From Synechococcus sp. CBW1107 (lineage in GTDB: Bacteria > Cyanobacteriota > Cyanobacteriia > PCC-6307 > Cyanobiaceae), in assembly GCF_015841355.1 (NCBI RefSeq), contig NZ_CP064908.1, positions 806,001 through 870,000 of the forward strand: DNA of 64,000 bases, given 5' to 3'. Each line of letters starts with the position of its first letter. Positions within the stretch are counted from its first letter, which is position 1. A model generated the notes under the pieces. The model was given only the letters and a program-made list of their open reading frames with translations, did not search any database and was not told the DNA's origin. Both the position numbers and the translations under genes were made by a program. Shown in pieces: positions 33,058 to 42,169 of the stretch.

Positions 33058-33857
33058 GCCGCACCGTGCTGGGCATCGATGCCGCCTGGACGGCCCATCA
33101 GCCCAGCGGGGTGGCGCTGGTGCAGGAGCAGGGTCAGCGCTGGCATTGCCTGGCGGTGGCACCCAGTTACGCCAGCTTTCTGGCCTGCGCCGAGGGCCAC
33201 CCGGTGGATTGGGAGGCACGCCACCGCGGCAGCACACCCGAGATGGGGACACTGCTGCGTGCCAGCGCCCGCCTGGCGGGCCGGCCGGTGGATCTGATCG
33301 CCATCGACATGCCCCTCTCCACCGAGCCCATCGGCGGCCGCCGCAATGCCGATCAGCAGGTCTCCATCCAGTACGGCAGCCGGGGCTGCGCGGTGCACAG
33401 CCCCACCACCGCCAGACCCGGGGCCCTGGCGGATGGGCTGCGCTCAGAGCTGGAGCAGCTGGGCCACCCCCTGCAAACCACGGCAACGCCTCGCCATGGC
33501 TCTGGTGGGGTGCTGGAGGTCTATCCCCATGTGGCCCTGCTCGCCCTGCTGGGTCTCGACTACCGACTGGAGTACAAGGTCAGCCGCTCCTCTCGCTACT
33601 GGCCTGCTGCCTCAATCCGGCAGCGGATCGAGAAGCTCCTGGCCAACTTCCAGCGCATTCAAAACGCGCTGCAGCAGCAGATCGGGGCCATCAACCAGCC
33701 CCTGCCGCAGCCCGCAGCGGTGGCGACGCTGACGGAGCTCAAACCCCTGGAAGACAGCCTCGATGCCCTGGTCTGCGCCTGGGTGGCGATGGAGCATCTC
33801 CGCGGCCGCACGTGCGCCCTGGGCGACAGCACGGCCGCGATCTGGTGTCCGCACTAA
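33054..33857 (+). CDS. DUF429 domain protein (RNase H-like fold)
   Basis: 267 aa. It begins MSRTVLGIDAAWTAHQPSGV, then VDLIAIDMPLSTEPIGGRRN, and GVLEVYPHVALLALLGLDYR; these match DUF429 (GID.AW....P.G.A, IDaPL, EvYP...L). DUF429 proteins are predicted RNase H-like nucleases of unknown role. It overlaps vapC by 4 nt and so forms a three-gene unit vapB-vapC-DUF429. Convergent with the LysM gene, 13 bp between stops. Confidence 0.85.
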   Translation: MSRTVLGIDAAWTAHQPSGVALVQEQGQRWHCLAVAPSYASFLACAEGHPVDWEARHRGSTPEMGTLLRASARLAGRPVDLIAIDMPLSTEPIGGRRNADQQVSIQYGSRGCAVHSPTTARPGALADGLRSELEQLGHPLQTTATPRHGSGGVLEVYPHVALLALLGLDYRLEYKVSRSSRYWPAASIRQRIEKLLANFQRIQNALQQQIGAINQPLPQPAAVATLTELKPLEDSLDALVCAWVAMEHLRGRTCALGDSTAAIWCPH

Positions 33858-33870
33858 CCGTCAGCTGCAG

Positions 33871-34215
33871 TCAGGCCCCTGCCGATGGCAGATCGGCAAG
33901 GTCATCCGCCACGCCCCCTGAGCGCCGGGCTGGCAGGTAGATCCACTCCCCAGCAGGTAAGGGCGTGGAGGGCAGATAACCCGGCACCAGCAGTTGCATC
34001 CCTGCCGGGATCGGCGTAGTGGAGCGATAGATGGGCAGCAGCAGGGTGCTGCCAGTCGGCAACGGTTCCTCGCTGGGCCAGCTGCTCAGCTCTGGGTTGA
34101 ACTGGCGCAGCAGGGTCAGGCTCAGCTGCTGCTCACTCGCCACGCTGCTCAACGTGTCTCCTTCTGCGGTGACATAGGGCTCGCTCTGCTGCAGCACCGG
34201 GTTGAGGCTGCGCAG
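33871..34215 (-). pseudogene. 3' part of a triple-LysM phage protein split by IS256-A
   Basis: The frame comes out of the IS end as LRSLNPVLQQSEPYVTAEGD then TLSSVASEQQLSLTLLRQFN (a LysM domain). A proline-rich tail follows, GMQLLVPGYLPSTPLPAGEW, ending at 33871. A GTG at 34197 could start a short 108-aa product. Joined to 35892-36751 over the 8-bp target duplication it gives one in-frame protein. Confidence 0.8.
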
Positions 34216-34508
34216 GGCCGCGTCCCTTTGCGTGGTGTAAAACCCGAGGCCCGAATGCCCTAGTCAGAGGGTGAACAGGGTGGAATGACGGGCTGTCATT
34301 CCGGAGGTGCAGATGCGCCTCGTTCAATCACGATGAATCAGGACGAATGACTTGTCAAGTCTTTCGTCAGCTTGCGGATGTGTTGTGAGTTGGAGTGACT
34401 TCTGCGGCCTGGAGGTGGCAGCGGCCGGCCCCCGGGCTGCGATCAAGGCCGCTGCGCCCTCTGGGGGCGCTGCAGCCTCGATCACCTGGGGCCTGCGTCC
34501 TGCCTCTC

Positions 34509-35762
34509 TCAGGTGCTGAGGGCCTGGAGAGCAGGGATGGCATCCAGCTCCGGGATGGTCGCCATGCTCTCGGCTGAGAACATGCGCCGGCCCTCCAGCT
34601 GCCAGTGCTCGTGCTGCTCCAGCAGTACCGCGCCCACCAGGCGGGTGATCGACGCGTCGTTGGGGAAGATGCCGACGACCCTGGTGCGGCGTTTGATTTC
34701 CTCGTTGACCCGCTCGAGCAGGTTGGTGCTCCAGATCTTGCGCCAGTGGTCCTTGGGGAAGTGGCGGAACGCCAGCACGTCCTCCTTGGCCTCATGCATC
34801 AGCGCAGCGGCCTTGGGGAAGCGCTCCGCCAGCGAGGCCGCCAGATCATCCCAGCGGGACTCGATCTCTTCCGCGCTCTCCTGAGCGAACACGCTGCGCA
34901 GGGCGGCGGTGACCATGCCCTGGTGAGCCTTGGGAACGCACTGCAGCAGGTTGCGGGCAAAGTGGACCCGGCAGCGCTGCCAGACGCTGCCCTGCAGCTG
35001 CCGTCGGATGGCCTTGGTGAGTCCGCTGTGGGCGTCAGAGATCACCAGCTTGACGCCAGCGAGGCCTCGCTCCTTGAGGTGGGCGATGAACTCCGCCCAG
35101 AAGGGCTCGCTCTCGCTGTCGCCCACCTTGAGGCCCAGCAACTCCCGGCGCCCGTCCTCGTTCACCCCCATGGCGACGACGACGGCGCGGGAGCAGACCT
35201 GCTGAGCCTTGCCCAGCCGCCCCTTGAGGTAGGTGGCATCGAGGTAGACGTAGGCGTAGCCGCTGCTCTCCAGCGGCCGGCCCAGGAACGCCTGCACCTG
35301 CTGGTCGATCTCCTGACAGATGCGACTCACCTGCGACTTGGAGATGCCGCTCTGGGAGCCGAGCGCCGCCACCAGGGCATCGACCTTGCGGGTCGAGACC
35401 CCACCGATGTAAGCCTCCATGATCACCGCGTACAGGGCCTGATCAACCCGGCGGCGGGGTTCGAGGATCGAGGGGAGGAAGCTGCCCGCGCGCAGTTTCG
35501 GGATCTGCAGTGCCAGATCCCCCACCTGGGTGGTCAGGGTGCGAGGCCGGTAGCCGTTGCGGTGGCCGAGCCGCTCCTCGGTGCGCTCGTGCCAGTCCGC
35601 ACCGAGGAAGGCAGCGAGCTCCAGCTCGATCAGCTGCTGCAGGCCGTGGCGTGCCAGTTCAGGGATCAGCTCCCCGGCACTGCTGCCATCGAGTAGCGAG
35701 GCCAGCTCAGGTACGGCAGCATGGGTCTTGGGCATGGTCTGTCTGGTTGAGGTGGTTCTCAA
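34509..35762 (-). CDS. tnp: IS256 family transposase
   Basis: 417 aa, mutator-type transposase. N-terminal LIELELAAFLGADWHERTEE and RNGYRPRTLTTQVGDLALQI; catalytic region YVYLDATYLKGR (first Asp), GVKLVISDAHSGLTKAIRRQ (second Asp), WQRCRVHFARNLL, and the C-terminal STNLLERVNEEIKRRTRVVG containing the Glu. No internal stop. About 60% similar by eye to the transposases of copies B and C. Confidence 0.95.
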   Translation of the reverse strand: MRTTSTRQTMPKTHAAVPELASLLDGSSAGELIPELARHGLQQLIELELAAFLGADWHERTEERLGHRNGYRPRTLTTQVGDLALQIPKLRAGSFLPSILEPRRRVDQALYAVIMEAYIGGVSTRKVDALVAALGSQSGISKSQVSRICQEIDQQVQAFLGRPLESSGYAYVYLDATYLKGRLGKAQQVCSRAVVVAMGVNEDGRRELLGLKVGDSESEPFWAEFIAHLKERGLAGVKLVISDAHSGLTKAIRRQLQGSVWQRCRVHFARNLLQCVPKAHQGMVTAALRSVFAQESAEEIESRWDDLAASLAERFPKAAALMHEAKEDVLAFRHFPKDHWRKIWSTNLLERVNEEIKRRTRVVGIFPNDASITRLVGAVLLEQHEHWQLEGRRMFSAESMATIPELDAIPALQALST

Positions 35763-35830
35763 ACCAGGGAAACGGGCCTGCCCACCCCTTGCAACGTCAG
35801 CCGTGGAGCCGATCGCCTGAGGTGCGGACG

Positions 35831-35855
35831 CTCAGCCCGGCTACGCCGGGCTGAG
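35831..35855. terminator. Hairpin in the leader of IS256-A
   Basis: CTCAGCCCGGC - TAC - GCCGGGCTGAG, a perfect 11-bp stem between the IS end and the transposase start. Copies B and C have an equivalent hairpin in the same place. Such structures are known in other IS to block transcription entering from outside. There is no U-tract, so termination is not certain. Confidence 0.5.
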
Positions 35856-35891
35856 GCCCTGGGGATTTACACCACTGCCGGGGACGCCAGC

Positions 35892-36751
35892 CTGCGCAGC
35901 TTGGTTTCCGTGGTGCCATGGCGGCCAGCCAGCACCGCCAGGGAATCCCCCTCGACGACAATGATCGTCTGGGTGCTCTCCAGCTGGGGGTTGATCCGCC
36001 GCAAAGTGGCCACCGTGGTGCCGTAGCGCTCAGCGATCAGGTTCAGCGTGTCGCCATCCCGCAGCACCAGCACGCTGTGGGGTCTGAGCACCAGCTGGAT
36101 CGCTTCCCCCAGCAGCGGCTGCAGCAGCAGGCCGATGCCGCCCGGGCCGTAGTCCGCCCCGAAGTGCATCACCTGGCAGCCCGCGAACTGGGCCCGGCCG
36201 CCGGATGGCAGACCGCCCTGAGGGTGGAGCAGGGCCAGGTCTCCCAGCCACATCACCCCCTGACAGGGGGCCTGCACCGTGGTGCCCAGCAGTTCTGGAT
36301 CCCAGGGCAATGGCGCCTCATCGCGGAACCCTGGGATGGCCCAGTCCAGCTCGGCCGCCAGCCAATCGAAGGTGTTGCTGGTGCTCACCGGCAGGATCGC
36401 CGCCCGGCAGAGGTAGCCGCGCAGCAGCACATCGCCCGGGTCGGTGAGGGCGGTGTCGTTGTAGCCGCTGACGATGCCGCTCTGCTCCAGGAAGCAGTCG
36501 ATCACGTGTCGGCGGATCGGAATGGGGTTGCGGCTCTCGGGCCGGTCCACCTCAAATAAGCAGAGGCGAGCGTTGGCGTAGGGCTGCAGCGCCAGCCAAA
36601 GAGGCATAGCCCCAGGGGGCGCAGACGCGGGCTGGGCCACCCGGCTGTCGATCCCCGGGGTAGCTGCCGGCAGAGACACCAGCTGGCCCCAGAGCGGCCC
36701 ACCCCGCAGGGGGTTGAGGCCCTGGTTGAGTGGCGAGAGGGGTTGCTCCAT
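35892..36751 (-). pseudogene. 5' part of a triple-LysM phage protein split by IS256-A
   Basis: From ATG 36751. The first ~200 residues are a phage-type globular part (ESRNPIPIRRHVIDCFLEQS, NTFDWLAAELDWAIPGF, QVMHFGADYGPGG). Then come LysM domain 1 (LVLRDGDTLNLIAERYGTTV ATLRRINPQ) and the start of LysM 2 (VVEGDSLAVLAGRHGTTETK). The annotated frame runs on to a stop at 35867 made by the IS. The native protein was about 398 aa. LysM domains bind peptidoglycan. Location after the 36755 gene in the head-tail block suggests a virion or tail-assembly role. Confidence 0.8.
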
Positions 36752-36754
36752 CGC

Positions 36755-37252
36755 TCAGCCCCGCACCAGCGATCCCCGGAAGGGGTCCGGGTTGCACTGG
36801 CGCCAGTTCTGCAGCCTTGGCAGCAGCAGCGCCAGCTGGCCGATGTGCTGGCTGCGCTGCTTCCCCAGCACCACCGCCGGTGAAGGGGCCGCGGGGTCCC
36901 ACTCGCTCTCGGTTTCCTCGAGCAGCAGCTCGGTGGCGTACTCCACCACCGCCAACTTGCTCAGCGGCAGCGGGTTGGGCACGACGCCACCGGCCACGCC
37001 CTTGCGTCTGCTGCGCACCGGGCTGTTCACCTCCGCCGGGGTCAGCGCCGCCAGCTGCTCATTCAGCGCCGCGATGGAATCGAGGTGGCCCTGGGCGGTG
37101 CAAACCCCCGTGGGGTAGTGGGTCTGCAGCTGCGCCATCTCCCGGTTCAGGGCCGCCAGGGCAGCACTGGTCACCGGGATGGAGAGGGCGACGCGTAGAG
37201 CCTCGGTATCGCCGGAGCGCCAGGTGCAGGTGGGTGGGGAAGGTTGGGTCAT
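36755..37252 (-). CDS. Hypothetical phage protein (165 aa)
   Basis: MTQPSPPTCTWRSGDTEALR, then ALAALNREMAQLQTHYPTGV and a tail with VLGKQRSQHIGQLALLLPRL. Helical middle part; no recognised family. Lies between portal (16 bp) and LysM gene (3 bp) in the same orientation, so probably a head completion or assembly gene. Confidence 0.6.
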   Translation of the reverse strand: MTQPSPPTCTWRSGDTEALRVALSIPVTSAALAALNREMAQLQTHYPTGVCTAQGHLDSIAALNEQLAALTPAEVNSPVRSRRKGVAGGVVPNPLPLSKLAVVEYATELLLEETESEWDPAAPSPAVVLGKQRSQHIGQLALLLPRLQNWRQCNPDPFRGSLVRG

Positions 37253-37268
37253 GCCCTCCGTTGCCAGC

Positions 37269-38858
37269 TCAGCCGCCTTTGGTCCCGTTGGGCTCGCCCA
37301 GCCCCAGCTGCTGACGCAGCTCAGCCCCGTCGATCACCCCCCGCTCATGCAACACCAGCCACTCCTGCACCGAGGGCTGGGGTTTCCGCGGCGGCTGCGG
37401 CGGTACCAGTGGGCAGATCTCCACGCTGCAGGCGGGTACATCCGCCAGCTTTTCGCCAGTGAGGCGAGTCCACTGGCGCAGCAGGGTGCTGAGCATTGAG
37501 GCCTTCTGGCCTGCCAGCGATTGCAGCACCGCAAAGCTCTGGCCGGCGGTGAGCGAGACCTCCAGCTCGGTGCGGGCCGGGCCCTGGCCGCCGGCCGGGA
37601 TCAGCGCATCGCGGCGCATGGCTTCTTCCAGCTGCTGCAGGTAGGCCCGGTGCTCCGCCAGCGAACGCGCCTCGATTTCGACCCACTGGAACGTGGCCCC
37701 CTCGGGCAGGTCCATGAAGGAGGAGGTGGAGAGCACCAGGCGTTGCGGGCGCTGGCCTCCTGCGCCGCCGGTGGCTGCACCCGACCCAAGGGCGCCGTCG
37801 CTGCGGCAGAAGCCGTAGGCATCCACCAGGCCCGTGCGCACCCCCACCGGCAGGGCGGTGCGGGAGAGCAGGTCTTCGTAGTCGCTGCGGCAGCGGTAGT
37901 GGTTGAGGTACTGGTGCGCCAGGCCCAGGTGGGGCAGATCGCCCTCGCCAAAGGCGGTGCCATCCACCGAGTACCAGAGGGCCGGCAGGTCAAAACGTTG
38001 GGGCATCCGCTCCGGCTCACCCAACGGCACCACGTCGTAGCCATCGACCGCGCCGGGGTTGGGGTTGGCCTGCCAGCTGCGCAGCACCAGGCCGTCATCC
38101 GTCACCGACAGGCTGCGATAGAGCCAGGCCTGCGGATCGGGCACCAAACCGCCGTGGGCGTCGATCACGACCGTGGGCACTGCCGCATTGCCGCTGGCGA
38201 ACCGGGGCGGCAGGGCCTGTCTGCGTGGCTCCCGCCAGACGATCTCCACCGGCCCCGATGCCGGAGCGCCTGTGGCGCCATCGGTGGGCAGGCGCCAGTT
38301 GAGCAGGTCGCCCCGGGGCACCAGCTGCAGGCGGGGCAGGGAGAGCCGGTCGCCTTTGGCGAGTGCCTCCAGCCGGTCCCCTTCTGAGGGCCAGCGGTGG
38401 TGGGGCGGCAGCTGCAAGATCAGGCAGCCGCCATCCCGCAGGGTGAGCAGGTCGGCCAGGAACAGGAACACCCCCAGGTCGGTGCCCTGGCCGTCCACAT
38501 CGGTGGCCACCCGGGTCAGGGAGTCGGGCAACTCGTGCCAGGCCAACCTCGACAGCATCCCCGCGTAGGTACGCAGGGCATCGCGGTAAAAGCCCGTTGG
38601 CCGGGCCGCTTCCAGTCGCTTGAAGTAGCAGGTCTCGGGCTCCTCGATGCCGCGGGGGAGATAAACCGGCCGGCGACTGGTGCCGTCAGGCAGCTCCAGC
38701 AGGGTCCAGCAGTCGTAGACCAGCTGCAGGCGCTCCCGCAGGCCAAAGAGGGTGGGGTGCTCCAGCCAGGGGGGCTCAGCCAGTGCTTGGGGCTGCAGCG
38801 CAGGTGGGGAGGAGGGGCTGCTGGAGGTAGTTGTCCTGCGGCGGCGGGTGGTGGGCAC
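37269..38858 (-). CDS. Portal protein (DUF4055-like)
   Basis: 529 aa. Conserved features include YFKRLEAARPTGFYRDALRT (early helix pair), LADLLTLRDGGCLILQLPPH (core), PHLGLAHQYLNHYRCRSDYE with DLLSRTALPVGVRTGL and EHRAYLQQLEEAMRRDALIP. This order matches DUF4055 proteins, which act as phage portals. A Ser/Thr-rich N-terminus (TTRRRRTTTSSSPSSPP) may be the real start or a few codons long. The terminase gene is now 8.9 kb upstream, separated by IS and cassette DNA. Confidence 0.75.
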   Translation of the reverse strand: MPTTRRRRTTTSSSPSSPPALQPQALAEPPWLEHPTLFGLRERLQLVYDCWTLLELPDGTSRRPVYLPRGIEEPETCYFKRLEAARPTGFYRDALRTYAGMLSRLAWHELPDSLTRVATDVDGQGTDLGVFLFLADLLTLRDGGCLILQLPPHHRWPSEGDRLEALAKGDRLSLPRLQLVPRGDLLNWRLPTDGATGAPASGPVEIVWREPRRQALPPRFASGNAAVPTVVIDAHGGLVPDPQAWLYRSLSVTDDGLVLRSWQANPNPGAVDGYDVVPLGEPERMPQRFDLPALWYSVDGTAFGEGDLPHLGLAHQYLNHYRCRSDYEDLLSRTALPVGVRTGLVDAYGFCRSDGALGSGAATGGAGGQRPQRLVLSTSSFMDLPEGATFQWVEIEARSLAEHRAYLQQLEEAMRRDALIPAGGQGPARTELEVSLTAGQSFAVLQSLAGQKASMLSTLLRQWTRLTGEKLADVPACSVEICPLVPPQPPRKPQPSVQEWLVLHERGVIDGAELRQQLGLGEPNGTKGG

Positions 38859-39130
38859 TGGCTGTTGGTGGGGTCACAGCTCTTGCCAGCGGCAGCAATG
38901 AGCAGCAGGCGGGACCTATCAGGGAAGTTGTCCGCTCGGGGTGCTGAGCTGAGCACCGAGATGGACTGTACTGCGAGTTGAGGTTCAGGGGCCGCACGGC
39001 CGGGGTGTTGTTGTCATCGATGGCTGTCTTCGGTCGGGGTTGGGGCGTCCGGCCCCTGATCGCGGCTGTTGCCGATCGCGCCCTTGGAGGGGCGCCATCG
39101 GACAGCCACGGGGGCCTGGATTGTTGAGGG

Positions 39131-40210
39131 TCAAGCAGCCACAGGTTTCTGCGGTCGCGGATGGTTGATGCTCACAACCTGTGGCTGTAACCAGTTGCGG
39201 GGTGGCCGGCTCCAGCGCTGAGGATGCCTCTGCCGAGCTTCCTCATAGGTCTGTTGGCGGATGGCGCAGATCGCGTCAGCCTGGCCGTAATGGCGCTGAT
39301 TGGGCGTCACGTACTTGATGCCGCTGTGCCGGTGCTCAGCGTTGTACCACTCGACAAAGCCATCCACCCAGGCTTTCACCGAAAGCAGATCCCGGAATCG
39401 CCTGAGCGGATAACTCTGGTGGTATTTCATCGTGCGGAACCACGACTCGGCATAGGCGTTGTCATTGCTGACGCGTGGCCTCGAGAACGAAAGCGACACC
39501 CCCAGCTCCGCCATCTTGGCCGCCAGAGTGAATGAGCGCATGGGGGCGCCATTGTCCGAGTGCAGGACCGCAGCAGTCTCCTTGCTGATCCCTTCATCGC
39601 GGCAGACACGATCAAAGAATGCGCTGGCCAACTCGCTACATTCATGCTCATGCACCTCTGCGCCGAGGATGCGCCGGCTCCATACATCCATCACCATGTA
39701 GAGGTAATAGAACTGCCCCTTCACGGGGCCGGGGAGGAGGGTGATATCCCAGGCCAGTACTTGATGGATGCCCGTTGCTTCCAACACCGGAACCTCCCTG
39801 GGCTCACGCGGCAGGCGGGTTCTGCCACGGTGGTTCAGCAGACCCTCTTGCCGCATGATGCGGTAAATCGTGGACTCTGAACCCACATAGATTCGCTCCT
39901 CGGCAAGGATGGCCACGATCTGGGCGGGAGTGAGGTCCGCGAATCGCGGATCATTGACGATGTGAATTAAGCGCTGCCGCTCTTCTGGTGTGAATCGGTG
40001 CGCCACATTCCGTGGAGATCCTTTGCGGCGATCCTGGCTGAATCCATGTGTCTGGAACGCAATGCCCCAGCGCCGTAGCGTGCGTGAGCAGATACCGATC
40101 AGATCTGCAATCGCCGTGGCAGAAGCCCCTTCTTTGAGACCTTCTCGGAACAATTCCATCAGCTGGCTTCTATCCTCTGGCGGGATCATTGTTCCTCGTC
40201 CCGTGGCCAC
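39131..40210 (-). CDS. IS3 family OrfB (DDE transposase part)
   Basis: 359 aa as an independent frame (GTG 40210). Integrase core: LEATGIHQVLAWDITLLPGP (first Asp), VLHSDNGAPMRSFTLAAKM (second Asp), SRPRVSNDNAYAESWFRTMK (Glu), and the N-terminal HTH_21-like stretch IAVILAEERIYVGSESTIYR. Normally made as an OrfAB fusion by -1 frameshifting from orfA. Contains no stop. Confidence 0.9.
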   Translation of the reverse strand: MATGRGTMIPPEDRSQLMELFREGLKEGASATAIADLIGICSRTLRRWGIAFQTHGFSQDRRKGSPRNVAHRFTPEERQRLIHIVNDPRFADLTPAQIVAILAEERIYVGSESTIYRIMRQEGLLNHRGRTRLPREPREVPVLEATGIHQVLAWDITLLPGPVKGQFYYLYMVMDVWSRRILGAEVHEHECSELASAFFDRVCRDEGISKETAAVLHSDNGAPMRSFTLAAKMAELGVSLSFSRPRVSNDNAYAESWFRTMKYHQSYPLRRFRDLLSVKAWVDGFVEWYNAEHRHSGIKYVTPNQRHYGQADAICAIRQQTYEEARQRHPQRWSRPPRNWLQPQVVSINHPRPQKPVAA

Positions 40211-40695
40211 AGCTGATCGAGCTTTTTTGAGAGCATCAGCAGTGTTGCCGCCTCCGAGAGAGCCTTCTCCTTCTTCTCCAATTCGCGTTGTAAGCGGCGA
40301 TTCTGGCGAATCAGCTCCTGATTCTTACGCTGAAGTTCTCGCTGATCAGCCATGCTCGGAGCGCTGGGGCCATTGGCATCCTCGGCGGCCTGCCGCCAGC
40401 GGGCAAGCTGTTTGGGGTAGAGGCCCCGCTCACGGCAGAAGGCCCCGAGATCAGGGCCACTCAGGCCGGCCGCCTGGATCACAGCGGCCAGCTTGTCGAG
40501 AGCGCTCCACTGCTCCGGCGGCTTGGTGGTGGCTGGCACGAGCTGACCCTGCTTCTGCCACTGGCTGCGCCAGTTGTAGAGGGTCTGGGTCGTGATCCCG
40601 GTGGAGCGGGCGATCTCGGCCACGCTCTCCCGGTTTGGCGGGCTCATGCGCTGGCGGACTTGGTCCCGCACAGCGGTGTCATAGGTCGGTTTCAT
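40186..40695 (-). CDS. IS3 family OrfA (HTH protein)
   Basis: 169 aa. N-terminal helix-turn-helix (VAEIARSTGITTQTLYNWRS) and a C-terminal leucine-rich coiled coil (LQRKNQELIRQNRRLQRELE ... EKALSEAATLLMLSKK). It ends LDQLWPRDEEQ, after the slip site. OrfA binds the IS ends and regulates transposition. Confidence 0.9.
   Translation of the reverse strand: MKPTYDTAVRDQVRQRMSPPNRESVAEIARSTGITTQTLYNWRSQWQKQGQLVPATTKPPEQWSALDKLAAVIQAAGLSGPDLGAFCRERGLYPKQLARWRQAAEDANGPSAPSMADQRELQRKNQELIRQNRRLQRELEKKEKALSEAATLLMLSKKLDQLWPRDEEQ
40222..40229 (-). other. Programmed -1 frameshift site (A6G)
   Basis: On the minus strand TCA AAA AAG CTC: the A6G run at 40228-40222 allows a -1 slip from AAA-AAG into the orfB frame (KKARSAVATG). 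Copy 2 of the IS has one more A here, giving the same fused sequence without slippage. Confidence 0.75.
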
Positions 40696-40798
40696 GGTCG
40701 TCGGTTTGGCCCCCTGGTGGATGGGTCAGACCGAGCGGACAACTTTCCTGACGCAGGGGGAGGAGAAGCTATGCAGGATCTGCATTGGCTTCTTATAT

Positions 40799-40854
40799 GG
40801 ACAACGAAGGGCCCGGCTACCTCTTAGCGAGGGTCCGCCCATTTAGCGTTAGGC
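40799..40854 (+). repeat. Integron attC-like site 1
   Basis: Starts GGACAAC and ends AGCGTTAGGC, with the canonical R' core GTTAGGC. The inside can fold imperfectly (GAAGGGCCCGG against GGGTCCGCCC). The left core is not a perfect RYYYAAC. It lies 35 bp after IS3 copy 1 and before the first cassette gene. Confidence 0.55.
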
Positions 40855-40888
40855 GCAACAACACGTTCTACCCTCTCTTCAGCCTCTT

Positions 40889-42022
40889 GTGAATCGAACC
40901 ATCTTTCTGATCGACGGTGGAGAGCAGCTGGTGGAGCTCCGTGAGGAGTTGTACGACTCCGAGGATCTACTCCAGCGTCTGCTTGCAACGCACCCGAGCT
41001 TGCTCGCAGGTGACCAGATAGATCGGTCCTCCCCCCGGCGCTGGCTTCTTATTGCGCGCGAAGCGGGCATTCCGGGGGAGGAAGGGGGTGTTGGGCGTTG
41101 GTCCATTGACCATCTCTTCCTGGACCAGGATGCGATCCCGACGCTTGTTGAGGTGAAGCGAAGCACCGATTCCCGGATTCGTCGCGAGGTGGTGAGCCAG
41201 ATGCTCGACTACGCAGCCAACGCCGTGGTGTACTGGCCCGTCGAGCATCTTCGGGCGCAGTTCGAATCAACATGTACCGCCCGCAGTCTCGATCCTGAGC
41301 AAGAACTGGCAAGCTTCCTCGGCCCAGAAGATGAGCCAAGCACCTTCTGGCAGCAGGCAAAGACTAATCTCCAGGCAGGAAAGGTTCGGCTCGTCTTTGT
41401 AGCCGATGAGATCCCCTCAGAGCTGCGAAGGATTGTGGAGTTCCTCAATCAGCAGATGGATCCAGCGGAAGTGCTGGCCGTGGAGATCAAACAGTACACC
41501 GGAGAGGGTCTGCGCACGCTTGTCCCGACGCTCATCGGCCAAACTGCAGAGGCTCAGCAGCGTAAAGGTACGCCCACTGCCGAGAAGCGTCAGTGGGACG
41601 AGCCGAGCTTCTTCCACCACTTGGCTGATAGATGCTCGGAAGTAGAAGTATCTGTGGCACGTCGCATTCTGGAGTGGGCACGCCCACGCACGGAGTACGT
41701 GTGGTGGGGCAAAGGGCAGCGCCTTGGCTCCTTCATCCCCGTCTACCAGCATGATGGGGCTCACCACCCGATGTTTGCCGTATGGACAGCAGGTAGCATC
41801 GAGATCTACTTTTATTGGTATGCGAGGAAGCCACCATTCGATGATGAGGTGAAGCGCTTGGAGTTACTCCAGCAGTTGAATGCCATTGCGGGCGTATCGC
41901 TGCCGAAGAATTCCATCAATAGGCGTCCATCAATCCCTCTCAAGGTTTTCGCCGAGGAGCAGAATCTGAAGCAACTGTTCGGCGTCTTCGAGGGATTTAT
42001 CGATACGGTTCAGAAACAGTAG
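40889..42022 (+). CDS. PD-(D/E)XK-like nuclease, cassette gene
   Basis: 377 aa from GTG 40889, 35 bp after attC 1. Residues about 70-105 read RWSIDHLFLDQDAIPTLVEV then KRSTDSRIRREVVSQMLDYA: the D...ExK catalytic pattern of DUF91/NucS-like nucleases, followed by the conserved Q-x2-DYA. The C-terminal half is of unknown fold (ARRILEWARPRTEYVWWGKG, SIEIYFYWYARKPPFD). A likely accessory or defence nuclease. Codon use differs slightly from the phage genes. Confidence 0.65.
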   Translation: MNRTIFLIDGGEQLVELREELYDSEDLLQRLLATHPSLLAGDQIDRSSPRRWLLIAREAGIPGEEGGVGRWSIDHLFLDQDAIPTLVEVKRSTDSRIRREVVSQMLDYAANAVVYWPVEHLRAQFESTCTARSLDPEQELASFLGPEDEPSTFWQQAKTNLQAGKVRLVFVADEIPSELRRIVEFLNQQMDPAEVLAVEIKQYTGEGLRTLVPTLIGQTAEAQQRKGTPTAEKRQWDEPSFFHHLADRCSEVEVSVARRILEWARPRTEYVWWGKGQRLGSFIPVYQHDGAHHPMFAVWTAGSIEIYFYWYARKPPFDDEVKRLELLQQLNAIAGVSLPKNSINRRPSIPLKVFAEEQNLKQLFGVFEGFIDTVQKQ

Positions 42023-42169
42023 CTGCGTGGGCACATATCGTAAGCATGGAATGGGCGAAGGGCTGTGTATATTCTCAAGTGTTGATGACTAAAGAATCTG
42101 GCTTCTGTTCGCCTGCTATGATGTGCTCCCTGCGCCACTTATACGAGGCGCTAGGCCTATGCTGCACAC

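Larger units (their letters stand above)
34216..35891. mobile_element. IS256-family insertion sequence, copy A (1,676 bp)
   Basis: Imperfect inverted ends: left GGCCGCGTCCC...GTGGTGTAAAACCC, right (reverse complement) GCTGGCGTCCCC...GTGGTGTAAATCCC. A perfect 8-bp target duplication CTGCGCAG lies at 34208-34215 and 35892-35899. It encodes one transposase on the minus strand. The ends are related to those of copies B and C (GTGGTGTAA core), but the element is a different species. Inserted in a LysM-protein gene. Confidence 0.9.
38910..40760. mobile_element. IS3-family insertion sequence, copy 1 (1,851 bp)
   Basis: Ends CGGGACCTATCAGGGAAGTT and (reverse complement of right) CCCCCTGCGTCAGGAAAGTT, then a shared GTCCGCTCGG. 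The 3-bp target duplication AGG is at 38907-38909 and 40761-40763. orfA and orfB overlap out of phase. It differs from copy 2 by about seven substitutions and one missing A:T pair in the frameshift site. Confidence 0.9.

Noticed and set aside
34283-34310. Hairpin GGAATGAC...GTCATTCC as a terminator
   Set aside because: It lies inside IS256-A beyond the transposase stop with no T-run; could be structural but termination is not supported.
34234-35873. GGTGTAA...TTACACC as exact ends of IS256-A
   Set aside because: No target duplication at those points; moving outwards to GGCCGCGTCCC and GCTGGCGTCCC gives a perfect 8-bp duplication and restores the LysM frame.
42023-42169. A fourth attC after the PD-(D/E)XK gene
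   Set aside because: Only a GCGCTAGGC core is seen; no matching left core or foldable arms were found.
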